From: Pseudoalteromonas luteoviolacea H33-S
Lineage (GTDB): Bacteria > Pseudomonadota > Gammaproteobacteria > Enterobacterales > Alteromonadaceae
Direction: 5' to 3'
DNA length: 51,611 nucleotides
Assembly (NCBI RefSeq): GCF_001625695.1
Contig: NZ_AUXY01000085.1
Span: 1-51,611 of the forward strand
The position numbers were made by a program, and so were the translations under genes. The notes under the pieces were generated by a model. It saw only the letters and a list, made by a program, of their open reading frames with translations. It ran no database searches and was not told where the DNA came from. Shown piece after piece: positions 18,018 to 27,700 of the stretch. Within the stretch, counting starts at the first letter, position 1; each line of letters begins with the position of its first letter.

Positions 18018-19439
18018 TTAAATCCTGAACCTATTTCGAAGGCCTAAGCCTACAAGGAATATCAATATGAATGCGGAAAAAGAATACAAATAACTATACA
18101 AGTAATACCTTTCTGGCACGCCATTGTTAAAAATTTTATCTAGGCTGCTCTTCCTAGCCTCTCTTGATATGGCCATAAAGGGGGTTATAGTGGCTACAGA
18201 TACAACAAGAGCTGATTCAAACTTCCCTCTTGCCTCTCGCTCACCGTAACTACAGGTGAACTGCGCAAAAAGAAATATATTAAACATTAATAAGATAACC
18301 GGCCTTTTCACACTCTGCCCATAATTACTTGCCAAAGAGTAAAAGCCATCTAAAATAGACTCGAATGTACTAATGCTATTCCATCGTCTTGCTCTCATTT
18401 CATCAGCTAAAAACAAGAGAGCCTTATCGTGGTTTTTATTTGAGTCAGCTATTTCCTTGAGTCTACAAAATCGCTCGGCATCTTCTGGGTCTATAGCGCT
18501 TTCTAATATTGCTCCGTCATTTTTCTTGCGATTTAACTGAACCTTAAGGTGCTCAACGTCAAAATGGTGATCTATTTTAGTTTGGCGAAAGTCAGGAACA
18601 CAAGCCAATAAAGCTGATACATTTACGTCGAGCTTAAAATGAGCTCCGTTAAACAGTAACTTCTGAAAATTGCGCTTATTCTCTCTGAGTATTAGTTCAA
18701 ATGAAGATTCAAAGCGACACTTTTTGAAGGATGCGCTAACCCCCTCAAAGTCACACGAAAAAAACACCACATCTTTATGAAATCGCGAACCTCTAAAGAC
18801 CAAAGATGAATTAAATGCAGAGTGATAGACTGAAAAAGCACCTTTAACATCCATCGTTCTAAACTGGATTGCTCCACGAAATGTGCAGCCACTTAATTCA
18901 AAGCTCTCTGAGAATTTAGAGTTTTGAAATGAAGATATCCTGTACACAGAGCAATTTCTTATATTGAAATCACCTGAAAAACTCCCCCCCGAACACTCGA
19001 GTGCTTTATTAAACACGCAGCCTTGGATTTCCACATCTCCACCTATACTTGCGTGATCTAACTTAAAACTTTCCTCAAAGGTGGTGGAGCCAATCATTAA
19101 TGAGCCAGAAACCTCTATCTCACCCAGCTCACAATCATCCTTAAATGTCGCTTTATCAATTGATAGCGAGCCCGGGAATTTAGCCCTATGAAAGGAGGCC
19201 TTTTTAGGGAAAATATAGCCTTTAAAACTGACTTCGGTAATGCTGGTTCTCTCACTAAGCAAAACCGCAACCCTTGCATCCTCGGAATAATTTTTAGTCA
19301 GCATTTCATCACTAAAATCTATCCCTCTGAAGTCAACCTCTTCAGGTGTTTTCTCCATATAGTCATTCCAAGCACCTTTCCCTTCCAACCAGAGTCTAAT
19401 TAAATGGGCGCTTTTTGCTTTAACTACCTTGATATCCAT
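18018..19439 (-). CDS. Pentapeptide-repeat protein with C-terminal membrane domain (copy 1)
   Basis: The 473-residue protein shares the architecture of the two downstream genes. The cap has LWLEGKGAWNDYMEKTPEEVDF. The beta-helix region (about residues 65-265) has less regular repeats built around phenylalanine and leucine (SFHRAKFPGSLSIDKATF). The linker is PDFRQTKIDHHFDVEHLKVQL, followed by ESAIDPEDAERFCRLKEIADSN and DEMRARRW. Two to three membrane helices end GLGLRNRFRI. AAGGT lies 7 bases before the ATG. It is the most divergent of the three, so the array arose by an older duplication followed by a newer one giving copies 2 and 3. Function is unknown. Confidence 0.8.
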   Translation of the reverse strand: MDIKVVKAKSAHLIRLWLEGKGAWNDYMEKTPEEVDFRGIDFSDEMLTKNYSEDARVAVLLSERTSITEVSFKGYIFPKKASFHRAKFPGSLSIDKATFKDDCELGEIEVSGSLMIGSTTFEESFKLDHASIGGDVEIQGCVFNKALECSGGSFSGDFNIRNCSVYRISSFQNSKFSESFELSGCTFRGAIQFRTMDVKGAFSVYHSAFNSSLVFRGSRFHKDVVFFSCDFEGVSASFKKCRFESSFELILRENKRNFQKLLFNGAHFKLDVNVSALLACVPDFRQTKIDHHFDVEHLKVQLNRKKNDGAILESAIDPEDAERFCRLKEIADSNKNHDKALLFLADEMRARRWNSISTFESILDGFYSLASNYGQSVKRPVILLMFNIFLFAQFTCSYGEREARGKFESALVVSVATITPFMAISREARKSSLDKIFNNGVPERYYLYSYLYSFSAFILIFLVGLGLRNRFRI

Positions 19440-19513
19440 AATGCTACCTTGCTAATCAGATGTTTTATTGATGTTATCATCGAGTAAGGGAGCGCAATAG
19501 ATCTAAATTTGGG

Positions 19514-19540
19514 AACAAAACCTCACAGAATAGCGAGGTT
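19514..19540 (-). terminator. Terminator downstream of the DUF6161-like gene
   Basis: On the minus strand AACCTC pairs with GAGGTT around a 10-base loop (19519-19540), followed by TTTGTT. It is placed about 100 bases past the DUF6161-like stop and before the pentapeptide genes, so the two units are likely transcribed separately. Confidence 0.55.
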
Positions 19541-19636
19541 AGTTTTAGAAGTGGTTTGTGTATAGCTCTCGCGAGTGTATTCAAATTATGTCAAAATTTG
19601 GCCGAATGGATAGTACAAATATGCTGCATTTGATAA

Positions 19637-20572
19637 TTACGCTTTCGTGCTTGGTGCTTTTGCATGTTTTTCGATAATCCTAACCACTGAATCGGTAGGT
19701 ACTACAGCACCATGATCGGCTACAATTCCTGTTTGAGCTGGCCTAAATAAAGCATCTAAAGCCACTTTTCTGTCTTCTTGCTCTACAAGCTTTCCTTCAT
19801 TCATTAGGGCCAAGTAGGTTTTAAGCATTGTTTTTCGTTCTTCTGCTTCAAGGTATAGGTGTTGATCAGTCGAGTATTGTCGTGAGCAGAATCTAATCGT
19901 AAAACTTAATAAGGAAATAAAAATGACTGTAGCAAGAATTGATATTGGGTTAAAAACTCCAAGTATTAAAGTTACATCCGGTTGATCTTCATAAAACCAC
20001 GTTACGAATTTTGGAAGAGTAAATGGGATTGTAACCGTGATAATTGAAAGCCCAATTAACACCAAAAGCCACATGTTCCTAGACTTTTTGTGGGCAGCTT
20101 GCTTATCTCCCCAGTACTTTACAGATACATCCAACTCTACTTGAGATAAGTAAACATCTTGAGCTTTTTGCACGGTCTCACTGGCATCAGATTCCATGCT
20201 TTTTACCTTGCTTCTTAGCTCCTTGATGTAGCCTTTGTATTTTTGGAGGGCTCGACCCCCAGCAGAAGCTAGCAATTTTTCACCATGTTCAATATGGCTA
20301 CTCATTTTAGATGTTCCAGCATTAACCTCTTCATGTAATTTTAATAACCTGGAAGAGATTTCCTCTTGTTTGATTTTAAATTCATCAATAGAAGTATTAA
20401 CTTCTTCTTCTAATTGCGATCTTATTTTCAAACCACTTATTTTGTAAAGTTCAGCTATTGCCAAAACTCGATAAGGAGCCAATTCAGACCACTCATCATA
20501 GCTTGCAGGATTTGCCCGGGCTTTGGATAACTTTGCATATTTTTCATAATAATTTCTGCTATAGCCAGACAT
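19637..20572 (-). pseudogene. 3' part of an IS-split DUF6161-like membrane protein gene
   Basis: A 311-residue ORF can start at ATG 20572, but the same frame is open back to the IS edge at 20640. It shows a coiled-coil region (about residues 50-145), two membrane helices (166-186 and 206-228), and a cytosolic tail with RKTMLKTYLALMNEGK and LFRPAQTGIVADHG, which I recognise as the DUF6161 C-terminal pattern. Joined to the segment at 21879-22206 with one CTT removed, it gives one uninterrupted frame of 442 residues. The remaining piece might still be translated from the internal ATG, giving a protein without its N-terminal domain. The family has no established function. Confidence 0.7.
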
Positions 20573-20637
20573 ACCTGCATCTTTGATTGGGGCGCAGCAT
20601 AAATAAAGGATGCTTATAGCTAAAGCTGAGGAGCCCT

Positions 20638-20640
20638 CTT
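20638..20640. repeat. Target-site duplication, left copy (CTT)
   Basis: The 3-bp direct repeat CTT abuts the left end of the IS and is repeated at 21879-21881. A 3-bp duplication is usual for the IS3 family, and removing one copy with the element restores the host frame. Confidence 0.75.
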
Positions 20641-20665
20641 TGTTGTGGTCAACTAATTCCGGACA
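20641..20665. repeat. IS3 terminal inverted repeat, orfB end
   Basis: Pairs with 21854-21878 (20 of 25). The orfB stop codon lies inside it, as is common in IS3 elements. Confidence 0.85.
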
Positions 20666-21470
20666 ATGATTTAAGTTGTTCTTCCATTACAGCTGGTGCT
20701 GTCATATCGTTGTGACTGTGCGGTCTTTTCCAGTTGTAGTAACTCATCAAATAAAAGCTTATATCTTGTTCTGCTTCTTTAATTGATTTATAGCCCGTGC
20801 TCGGAATCCACTCTGTTTTCAGACTTCTAAATAAACGTTCCATTGGAGAATTATCCCAACAGTTACCTCTGCGACTCATACTTTGTGTTATTTGATAGCG
20901 CCATAACCTCTGCCTATATTTGATTGAGCTATACTGACAGCCTTGGTCCGAGTGAAACATGAGCCCTCTAGGTCGGCCTCTTTGTTCATAGGCCCTATCT
21001 AACGCTTTGACAGCCAACGCTGCATCTGGTTTATCTGACATTGCCCAGCTAACCACTCTTCTGGCATATAAATCAATCACTACAGCTAAATATGCCCACT
21101 TCTGACCTGTCCAAATATAAGTAATATCTCCGCACCATGCTTGATTTGGTTTGTGAGCACCGAACTCACGATTTAGTCGGTTGGGTATGTCTGGACGCTC
21201 ATTCACTGCTCTTTTATATGCGTGAGGCCCTGGCTGTTTCGATACAAGTTGCATATCACGCATGATCCGCCTGATTTTGAAAAGGCCAACATCAATATCA
21301 TACTCGGCCAGCATTGCCGAGAGTGTTCGGCTTCCTGCGGAGCCACGGCTTAATTTAAAGCACTCTTGGAGCTTAGCTCGAAGGAACACCTCGTTAGTAT
21401 CAATGACATTAAGACGGCGCTTGTAGTCATAGAAACTTGAACGAGCGACATCAAAGACATTACAGACCAA
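20649..21470 (-). CDS. IS3-family transposase OrfB (DDE integrase core)
   Basis: The 273-residue ORF starts at a TTG codon and has the rve integrase fold of IS3 OrfB. The catalytic triad is D115 in WCGDITYIW, D175 in FHSDQGCQYSS and E211 in NSPMERLFRSLK, with the canonical 35-residue D-E spacing. An N-terminal HTH_21-like region is around SRGSAGSRTLSAML. The frame continues upstream of the TTG into the orfA overlap, so the functional product is most likely the OrfAB fusion made by -1 frameshifting at 21548-21554 rather than OrfB alone. Confidence 0.92.
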   Translation of the reverse strand: MVCNVFDVARSSFYDYKRRLNVIDTNEVFLRAKLQECFKLSRGSAGSRTLSAMLAEYDIDVGLFKIRRIMRDMQLVSKQPGPHAYKRAVNERPDIPNRLNREFGAHKPNQAWCGDITYIWTGQKWAYLAVVIDLYARRVVSWAMSDKPDAALAVKALDRAYEQRGRPRGLMFHSDQGCQYSSIKYRQRLWRYQITQSMSRRGNCWDNSPMERLFRSLKTEWIPSTGYKSIKEAEQDISFYLMSYYNWKRPHSHNDMTAPAVMEEQLKSLSGIS

Positions 21471-21502
21471 CTCAACCGAATCTTCCTCACTTAACTGGTC
21501 TA

Positions 21503-21811
21503 TTAGAGAATACTGTTTGTTTCTTCTGACATTAAGAGAGCTGTAGCCTTTTTTAGTATCGATTTCTCTCGTTCTAAGCGATTGATACGGGCTTCAAGTT
21601 CTTGGATCTTCTGTTGTTCGGGCGTCAAAGCTTTCGACTTCGGTGTTTCACCGTTCCTTTCAACCTCAAGTTGCTGAACCCACCGTCTTAGAGTCGTTTC
21701 ACCCACATCCAAGGAGCGACATGCATCTGGAAATGAGTAACCTTTATCTAAAACTAAGCAAGCTGCTTCAAGTTTAAACTCTTTACTAAATGTTCGACGT
21801 TTTCTGGCCAT
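21503..21811 (-). CDS. IS3-family OrfA (helix-turn-helix protein)
   Basis: The 102-residue protein has a helix-turn-helix (KRRTFSKEFKLEAACLVLDK..., SLDVGETTLRRWVQQ) and a C-terminal leucine-zipper-like coiled coil (LEARINRLEREKSILKKA). It binds the IS ends and, as the N-terminal part of OrfAB, directs transposition. AGAGGTG precedes the ATG. Its frame overlaps the upstream extension of orfB in the -1 register. Confidence 0.92.
   Translation of the reverse strand: MARKRRTFSKEFKLEAACLVLDKGYSFPDACRSLDVGETTLRRWVQQLEVERNGETPKSKALTPEQQKIQELEARINRLEREKSILKKATALLMSEETNSIL
21548..21554 (-). promoter_or_regulatory. Programmed -1 frameshift site (A AAA AAG)
   Basis: On the minus strand the heptamer reads A-AAA-AAG in the orfA frame (CTA AAA AAG). 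After a -1 slip the new frame is open through KKGYSSLNVRRNKQ and on into OrfB without a stop. This is the classical IS3 mechanism for making the OrfAB transposase. Confidence 0.85.
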
Positions 21812-21853
21812 TTGACACCTCTAGTTAAGTGGTAATCATACCACCTAAAGTTG

Positions 21854-21878
21854 TGTCCGGGTTTATTGAACCACAACA
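21854..21878. repeat. IS3 terminal inverted repeat, orfA end
   Basis: Pairs with 20641-20665 and lies immediately inside the right CTT duplication. Confidence 0.85.
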
Positions 21879-21881
21879 CTT
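21879..21881. repeat. Target-site duplication, right copy (CTT)
   Basis: Second copy of the 3-bp duplication that flanks the IS. See 20638-20640. Confidence 0.75.
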
Positions 21882-22206
21882 CGACCTTTTCCTCAATTAA
21901 ATTGCGCTCAGCAGTATGCGTAAATGGAAAGTTCACAGCAGCTAAACACCTATTGATTTTATCGATTGCATCATCAGAGGGAGTGCTTTCATCTGTCCAG
22001 TTATTTAACAACGGGGTGAACCAATTAAATACTTCGTTGATGCAGTTCTGCAAAAAAAACTTAGAAAAGTTTGAGAACACCCCTTTATTTAAGCGAAGCC
22101 AATCAAAACTAGCTTTCTCATCATTAATAAATTTAGATAGCTCATCAAGGGTTTTAAACTCTATAGATTTTCCAATAAAATGAAGAGTCACGGGAAGGTA
22201 TGACAT

Positions 22207-22592
22207 TTAACTTTCCTTATTTACGACTGAAGCCCCAATTATATAGCAACATAGTATTAACAGTAAATTTAATACTTAATTTAGTAAGGCGCACTCTGCT
22301 TTCACCACCCAAAAATCAACACTTTGAACCGCGGGCAACTTGGCACGTGTTATAAAACCCCCTTTGTTCAGTACTTTTATATACTTACAAGTGATAGCTT
22401 TTCGACAGTTATCACTGAGTCTTTCAACCCGTTCATCCATCTTTGTTATATGAATAAACTAAGTTCTAGCTCTAAACACTGACTAACCATATGTTGATCA
22501 ATACTGTCCAACATTCTCTTAATTCAGGTTTCGATGGCTCTAGACTGTGAAATTTACGAATTCTTCAAAGGGAAGCACATACTCCCCACAAA
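22207..22592. other. Intergenic region with a hairpin at 22390-22416
   Basis: No gene is seen in 386 bases. A 10-bp stem with one mismatch (22390-22399 with 22407-22416, loop of 7) is the only clear structure. It has no flanking U tract. The right part near 22200 holds the ribosome site, and presumably the promoter, of the split DUF6161-like gene. Confidence 0.4.
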
Positions 22593-23003
22593 TCATTTCG
22601 GTTGATAAAACTTTTTAGTCATACCTTGGCTTTTTGGTGCCACTAAGCGATAGCCTAGTTTTTCATAAAATTTTGGTTCATCGGCGATCATGGATACATA
22701 CGAGCCTTCAAGTGCAACCGATGTTAGGTATCTATCAATGTATTCCATCACTTGTCGGCCTAAGCCTTGTCCTTGGTATTGTGGGTCAACGGCGACATCT
22801 ACAATTTCAAAATTACATGCGCCATCGCCCACAACTCGGCCCATACCGATGAGCTTGCCATCGTGGCGAATAGACACACCATATAACGTATTCGGCAAGC
22901 CAATTTCAGCTGCTTTTAAAGATTTCGCTGACAAGCCAGCCGTCACGCGCATATCACAGTATTCTTGGGGCGTAGGTACATGTTCTTCAATTGTATAACT
23001 CAT
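22593..23003 (-). CDS. GNAT-family N-acetyltransferase
   Basis: ATG at 23003 with AGGAG 5 bases upstream gives 136 residues (a GTG at 23009 overlaps the ribosome site and is less likely). The acetyl-CoA motif is DPQYQGQGLGRQVMEYID, and the C-terminal EPKFYEKLGYRLV is the last GNAT element. The stretch IGMGRVVGDGACNFEIVDVAV is shared with the GNAT at 30784-31197 (VGMGRVIGDGALFFYIQDLAV), so they are members of one subfamily. The substrate is unknown. Confidence 0.85.
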   Translation of the reverse strand: MSYTIEEHVPTPQEYCDMRVTAGLSAKSLKAAEIGLPNTLYGVSIRHDGKLIGMGRVVGDGACNFEIVDVAVDPQYQGQGLGRQVMEYIDRYLTSVALEGSYVSMIADEPKFYEKLGYRLVAPKSQGMTKKFYQPK

Positions 23004-23113
23004 AATCACTCCTAGGTAAAACTGATGTGATTATACATGCACCTGTATAAATAAACAGTATAACAATTTATTTAACTACGGGATGAAAAACGCTGTTTAG
23101 CACACCAGATAAA

Positions 23114-23461
23114 TTACCTATTCAGCTCAGTAATATGCCACATTTCACCTGATGGCCCCCAAAGGTAGATGATTTTACCCCATCTCTCTTCTTTGATAGG
23201 TTCATACCTTATATCTATGTTTTTTACTTTTTGGATGGAATTCAGAGCAGCTTGAATATCAGGCACACTGAGTTGAAACATCAAACCCGCGTCAAAATTT
23301 ATTTCAGCAGCTTGATACAAAAAGAACGTACATGTGCCATTGCTAATCACACTCATGTCTTCATTGGCATCGTCACTGATAAAACCTAACGCCTCATAAA
23401 AGGCTTTCGACACAGCTAACTCTTTTACCGGAATAAATGGACGTATATCCTTTGATTTCAT
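23114..23461 (-). CDS. VOC (glyoxalase/bleomycin-resistance fold) family protein
   Basis: The 115-residue protein starts KDIRPFIPVKELAVSKAFYEALGF, the classic first half of a VOC module. The second half is MFQLSVPDIQAALNSI to the end WGPSGEMWHITELNR, where the glutamate in EMWHI is the position that commonly ligates metal. It is similar in size to bleomycin-resistance-like proteins. Substrate and resistance phenotype cannot be inferred. It lies between two GNAT genes on the same strand with gaps of 46 to 110 bases. Confidence 0.75.
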   Translation of the reverse strand: MKSKDIRPFIPVKELAVSKAFYEALGFISDDANEDMSVISNGTCTFFLYQAAEINFDAGLMFQLSVPDIQAALNSIQKVKNIDIRYEPIKEERWGKIIYLWGPSGEMWHITELNR

Positions 23462-23507
23462 ACTTTTCCTTTATAAAGCGCAGTCTAACCTGTGTTGCTA
23501 GCGATGC

Positions 23508-24014
23508 TTAAAACGTCTCTATGCTCAATACGTAATTGAGGTGTCGCTCATTGTTTAACACAAAATACGTCTCGCCAATGATTTTAAAATTATGACGTTT
23601 ATAAAAAGCCAAGGCGCGCTCGTTTTTGTGAAAAACAGTTAACCAAAGCTTAGTGTGTCCAGCGTTTTTGCAAGTATTAATGGCAGCATCAAGCAATTTT
23701 CTGCCTAAGCCTTTACCTGTAAACGGCTCTTGAATATACAGTCTATCTAACTCAGGACTGGGTTTTGATGTAACGGGGCAAGTGGCCGAATAGTCCAAAG
23801 ACACTAGCCCTGTAAGATTGCTCGCGTTTTCACAAAGAATATATTGATAACTATTGTCCTTGATTTTATTTGCGATATTTTCAGCCGTAAACTCACTCAA
23901 AACATATGCTGAAATTGCATCGTTTACTCCATCAAGGGCATAATTGTGGAGCCAAACTTGCGCCGACAGTGCGGCGATGTTTGCACTGTCTTGTAATGTT
24001 GCTTCTCTATACAT
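23508..24014 (-). CDS. GNAT-family N-acetyltransferase
   Basis: The 168-residue protein begins MYREATLQDSANIAALSAQVW, a typical GNAT start. It has LDRLYIQEPFTGKGLGRKLLDAAI as the acetyl-CoA-binding motif A and LWLTVFHKNERALAFYKRHNFKIIGETYF as motif B. This layout resembles the many small GNATs with unassigned acceptors. Confidence 0.85.
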   Translation of the reverse strand: MYREATLQDSANIAALSAQVWLHNYALDGVNDAISAYVLSEFTAENIANKIKDNSYQYILCENASNLTGLVSLDYSATCPVTSKPSPELDRLYIQEPFTGKGLGRKLLDAAINTCKNAGHTKLWLTVFHKNERALAFYKRHNFKIIGETYFVLNNERHLNYVLSIETF

Positions 24015-24113
24015 AGTCCTTTACCTCTACACAAGTGTACCTAATTGTATTTATCACTTTCTAAGTTATTTATAAATAACCATAAAGTAAAGGCAGCCTG
24101 ATCAAACCACACA

Positions 24114-24554
24114 TTACACGTAGCGCTTTAGCTTTCTGCCAGTAAATTCAAAACCACACTTTTGATAAAACGCAAATGTCCTGTCCCATTGCGCATTTGG
24201 TGGCGCTGATACGTCGACCCGCGACCATTCATGCTCCTTTGCAAGACTGATTATTTCATCAATCACTTTAGACCCGACCCCAGTTGCACGGTGATCTGGG
24301 CTGACCCAAAGCTCATTGATGATCCCATAACGGCCATTGGCAAAAAATGAAAAAGAATCCGATAAGGTAAAAAATGCCACAGGCTCATCATCTATTTTTA
24401 CCTCATATGCGGTGTGCCGATGCGCTGGTAAAGCTTCAAATATGCTATCAAACTCAGCGGATGTCGGGACTTTTGCCTCACCAAATAACTCTGAATAGAG
24501 TTTACTGATGTATGATTTAATAAGGTTTTCATCTGTAATAACGCTAATCTGCAT
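24114..24554 (-). CDS. GNAT-family N-acetyltransferase
   Basis: AAGGA sits 6 bases before the second in-frame ATG (24554), which is preferred over the first (24560, directly abutting the AAGGA). Motif A is ELWVSPDHRATGVGSKVIDEII and motif B is WDRTFAFYQKCGFEFTGRKL. The protein ends KRYV at about 146 residues. No acceptor is known. It is one of three GNATs within 2 kb here. Confidence 0.85.
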   Translation of the reverse strand: MQISVITDENLIKSYISKLYSELFGEAKVPTSAEFDSIFEALPAHRHTAYEVKIDDEPVAFFTLSDSFSFFANGRYGIINELWVSPDHRATGVGSKVIDEIISLAKEHEWSRVDVSAPPNAQWDRTFAFYQKCGFEFTGRKLKRYV

Positions 24555-24736
24555 ATTCATTCCTTTTAAGCGTATTAAATTGGTTATTGAGCCTGCGAAA
24601 ACAGGTATTACTCAACATAACACAAAACGGCATAGAAACTATGAAAGAAAAAGGCGTTTTAACCACGATGTATCGTGCAGGTGGGTATGATTGAAAACGC
24701 CAGATTTATCACATTTTCAAATAAGAATATAGTGAA

Positions 24737-24756
24737 TTGGGGGCACAGGCCCCCAA
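24737..24756 (-). terminator. Strong GC hairpin after the giant lipoprotein gene
   Basis: TTGGGGGC and GCCCCCAA form a perfect 8-bp stem with a four-base loop, 5 bases past the stop. The minus-strand tail (TTCACTATATTCTTATTT) is moderately U-rich. Confidence 0.65.
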
Positions 24757-24761
24757 ATTAA

Positions 24762-27700
24762 TTATTGATAAACTTGTACATTATTGCTTTGAATATACTG
24801 CAATAGTTCATCGCTAATAGTCGTATCAAATAACCAGAACATTGGATTCATTGTTGATATATTCTCAACACCGGTAATATTTCCCAGTGTATTGTTTGAG
24901 AAGTGCAAAAACTGTAAGTTTGTTCCCTGAGGTATATGCAACTCAGTCACATTTGTATTTGATAGACTTAAATCATTCAAATAGGTCATGCTCTCGTTAA
25001 ACTCAAACTTTGTTAATGGGTTTCCATCTAGGTTAACATTATATAAAGTCTGTAATTCTCCAAATTTAACCTCAATAAGTTTTGCCTCAGCAGCGTTTAG
25101 TGAAGATAGATTCTGATTGCTTTCTAAGCTTAAGCTCGTCAAAGGAGTAGAAGCAACTTCCAAAGAACGTAACTGCTCAAAGTAGCTCAAATCTAGAGCT
25201 TCAATTTTCGTATGATTGAGTGTCAAATAAGACAAGGCGTAGGTACCAGGTTCAACATCTAAACGGGCTAGATGTGAATTAGACGCGTCAAGTGACGTCA
25301 GCAATGAATTTCCACCAAGCTCTAGCAAAGTGATTGGCGTTTCGCTTAAATCGACAAACTCAATATCATCAAAATTACGTAAATCCAACGCAGTCAGTGC
25401 AGAGTGTTGAGCATATATACTTTGTATTTTATGTGCTGTTGTCACACCTGAAATACGCTCTATTTTACTCCACTCGATATTCAATGAACTTAGCTCAACA
25501 TTATTAGTTAAATCCAAATGTGTTAGGGTTGAACTTCTGATTGATAAGCTTTTTAAACTAGCCTGATTAGACAAATCTAGTTCACTGATCAATGCACCCT
25601 CTATCTGTAAATTCTCTAATGTGCTGTGTGTGGGTAGTGCAATGCTTGTCACTGACGAACCATCAAGTAATCGTAAGTCATTCAAACTATCGAAACCACG
25701 TAAATTTAAATCAGTAAAATCTCCACCTGAAAAATCCAGTGTTTCTAATTGCGTCAAATTTTCAAGGTCAGCAAGCGCCTGCCCAGATAAACTAACGTTA
25801 TTAAAAGACATTGACGTTAAAAATTTAAACTGCTCTATTCCATTAAAATTATCAATTTTAAGGTTTTCATCAGAATGTGCGTAACAATAAAAATAGTTCG
25901 AATATTGTGGAAAGATATTGCCTTGGTTTTCTAAGCAAGCTTTAAAGGCTGGATCTTCAATACCCAGCGAATCAAGTATAGGTTGCCCATTATCCTGCTC
26001 AAACGACACCTTCAATGTGCAATCAGACACAAGCGAAGGTACAACAATACCAATCTCAGAAATACTACTTTCCCATACGAAACGCGCATTACACCCATCA
26101 AAGTCAGCAATGCGATAACCTTCATCAGCCAATAGTGTCATGTGAGTATCATTATAAAAAGGTACATTTTCTAATGATGCACCAGTGTTGACCACTCCAC
26201 CTTGACTGACATCCAGCGTAATATCAAAACCTGGGGTTTGGTATAACCAAGTTTGTTCAATCCCTTGCTCACAACTTTGGCCGTCTTGATATACGCATAC
26301 CTTAATGCCATTAGGTATATGCATAACGGGTGCAATCCAATAAGCGCCTTGCGGGGTTTGTTGATAAAACTTCCCGTCAATGAATTTTGCAGCCCCGCTT
26401 GTTTCGTTAAAGATTGATGAAGTGTCCCAGCTATTTTTTTCCTCATCAAAGTATCTGTAGTATATGTCTCCTGCTACATACCTCTCACCTTTTAGGTAGT
26501 AAAAGCTAAATCTATCTAATGCACTTGGAATAAATTGCTCAACATGCATGTCGGAGCTGTGTTCAGCGATATGATATTCACCATTACTTTTTGCTAGTAA
26601 CACCAACCCATTATTTTTAGACAATACCTTAAATCGCTCTGATTGCTCTACTATGCAAAACGTTGGGTCGGTCTCACACTCTGGAGAGTAATCAAGATAA
26701 TAACTGACAACAAAAGCATTCTCGTCCAGTTGAACATCACCAAACTTAGCATACTTATTTACTGATGCGTCTTCATTTATAACAAAGCCATGATACACGC
26801 TTGACTCAGGGCTCCGCTTAAAGCGCCACTGCCCAGCGAGTTTTTCAATAGTTAATGGCTCATCCATTGCTTTTGCCATGATGCCTATTCCGTTTTGGAA
26901 ATAGCTATTACCATCAAACCAATGAGAGTCTCGAGTCTCTATTTGAATAAAACCATTATGCTGATTAACAGGCTTTAAAATATAAGTGTCGAAAGTATTA
27001 TCTAGAGAAGTTAATTTCAATTGCCCTAATTCATCTACTTCCCAGCTCAATTGTACTTGGCTAGTTTGAAAACCTTGCTCTGAGAAAGCTTTTAACAACG
27101 CCTGACCATCTGCTGCAATCTCAATTTCATAATATGTATATGAATTTTGATATACAAAAACCCAATTTCCTTCCCAATTAGTCACCTCCTGAACTTCTTC
27201 CCCTGCAAAATCTTTATGGAGAACAGGGCCAAGTTCAAAACCTATACCATCATGACTTTCACCTTCATCAAGTGCCCAAACTAAAGACTTGTCATCTAAA
27301 TAGCTAAACTCCAAGGCATTAATAGGTTGATAAAGGTCACTTTCAGTAAAAACATCCGCATAGTAACTTGCGAAATTAACTGAAAAAATGTATTCAAACT
27401 CAGCACGAGTATGATACTCAGATAAATTATCCCAAACGAAATTTATACTATGTGTGTAATCAGCGCTTTCATTAAATCTATAAACCCCTTCTCCATTAGG
27501 GTTAAAATTCAATTCGTGTAGCAGGGGGAGATATAAAGACGAATCATATAAAGTATGTTGACCATATACTGGTAGCTTTTCTTCAAACGTTGCTTCGATT
27601 TCACATGCACCGAAGTACTTTTCTGTATGAGAAAATTCAGTTGGAATATCTTCTAAAGCTACAGAGTAGTCTTGACCACATATGTTTAGAGCAGAAATAT

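Larger units (their letters stand above)
20641..21878 (-). mobile_element. IS3-family insertion sequence, 1238 bp
   Basis: A complete element. Its 25-bp terminal inverted repeats match at 20 of 25 positions and begin TGTTGTGG, with TG...CA ends. It is flanked by CTT duplications and carries overlapping orfA and orfB with an A6G slippery site. Both orfs look intact (D115, D175 and E211 with exactly 35 residues between the last two), so it may still be active. It interrupts the DUF6161-like gene in the same orientation. The subgroup within IS3 cannot be fixed by eye. Confidence 0.93.
21754..22206 (-). pseudogene. 5' part of the IS-split DUF6161-like gene, reading into the IS
   Basis: From ATG 22206 (AAGGA 7 bases upstream) about 109 codons are host sequence: MSYLPVTLHFIGKSIEF..., with KTLDELSKFINDEKASFDWL resembling the N-terminus of DUF6161 proteins. 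At 21878 the frame crosses into the IS and continues with IS-encoded residues (LWFNKPGHN...) to a stop at 21754, so the last 41 codons are not native. The native continuation is at 20637 and below. Confidence 0.7.
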
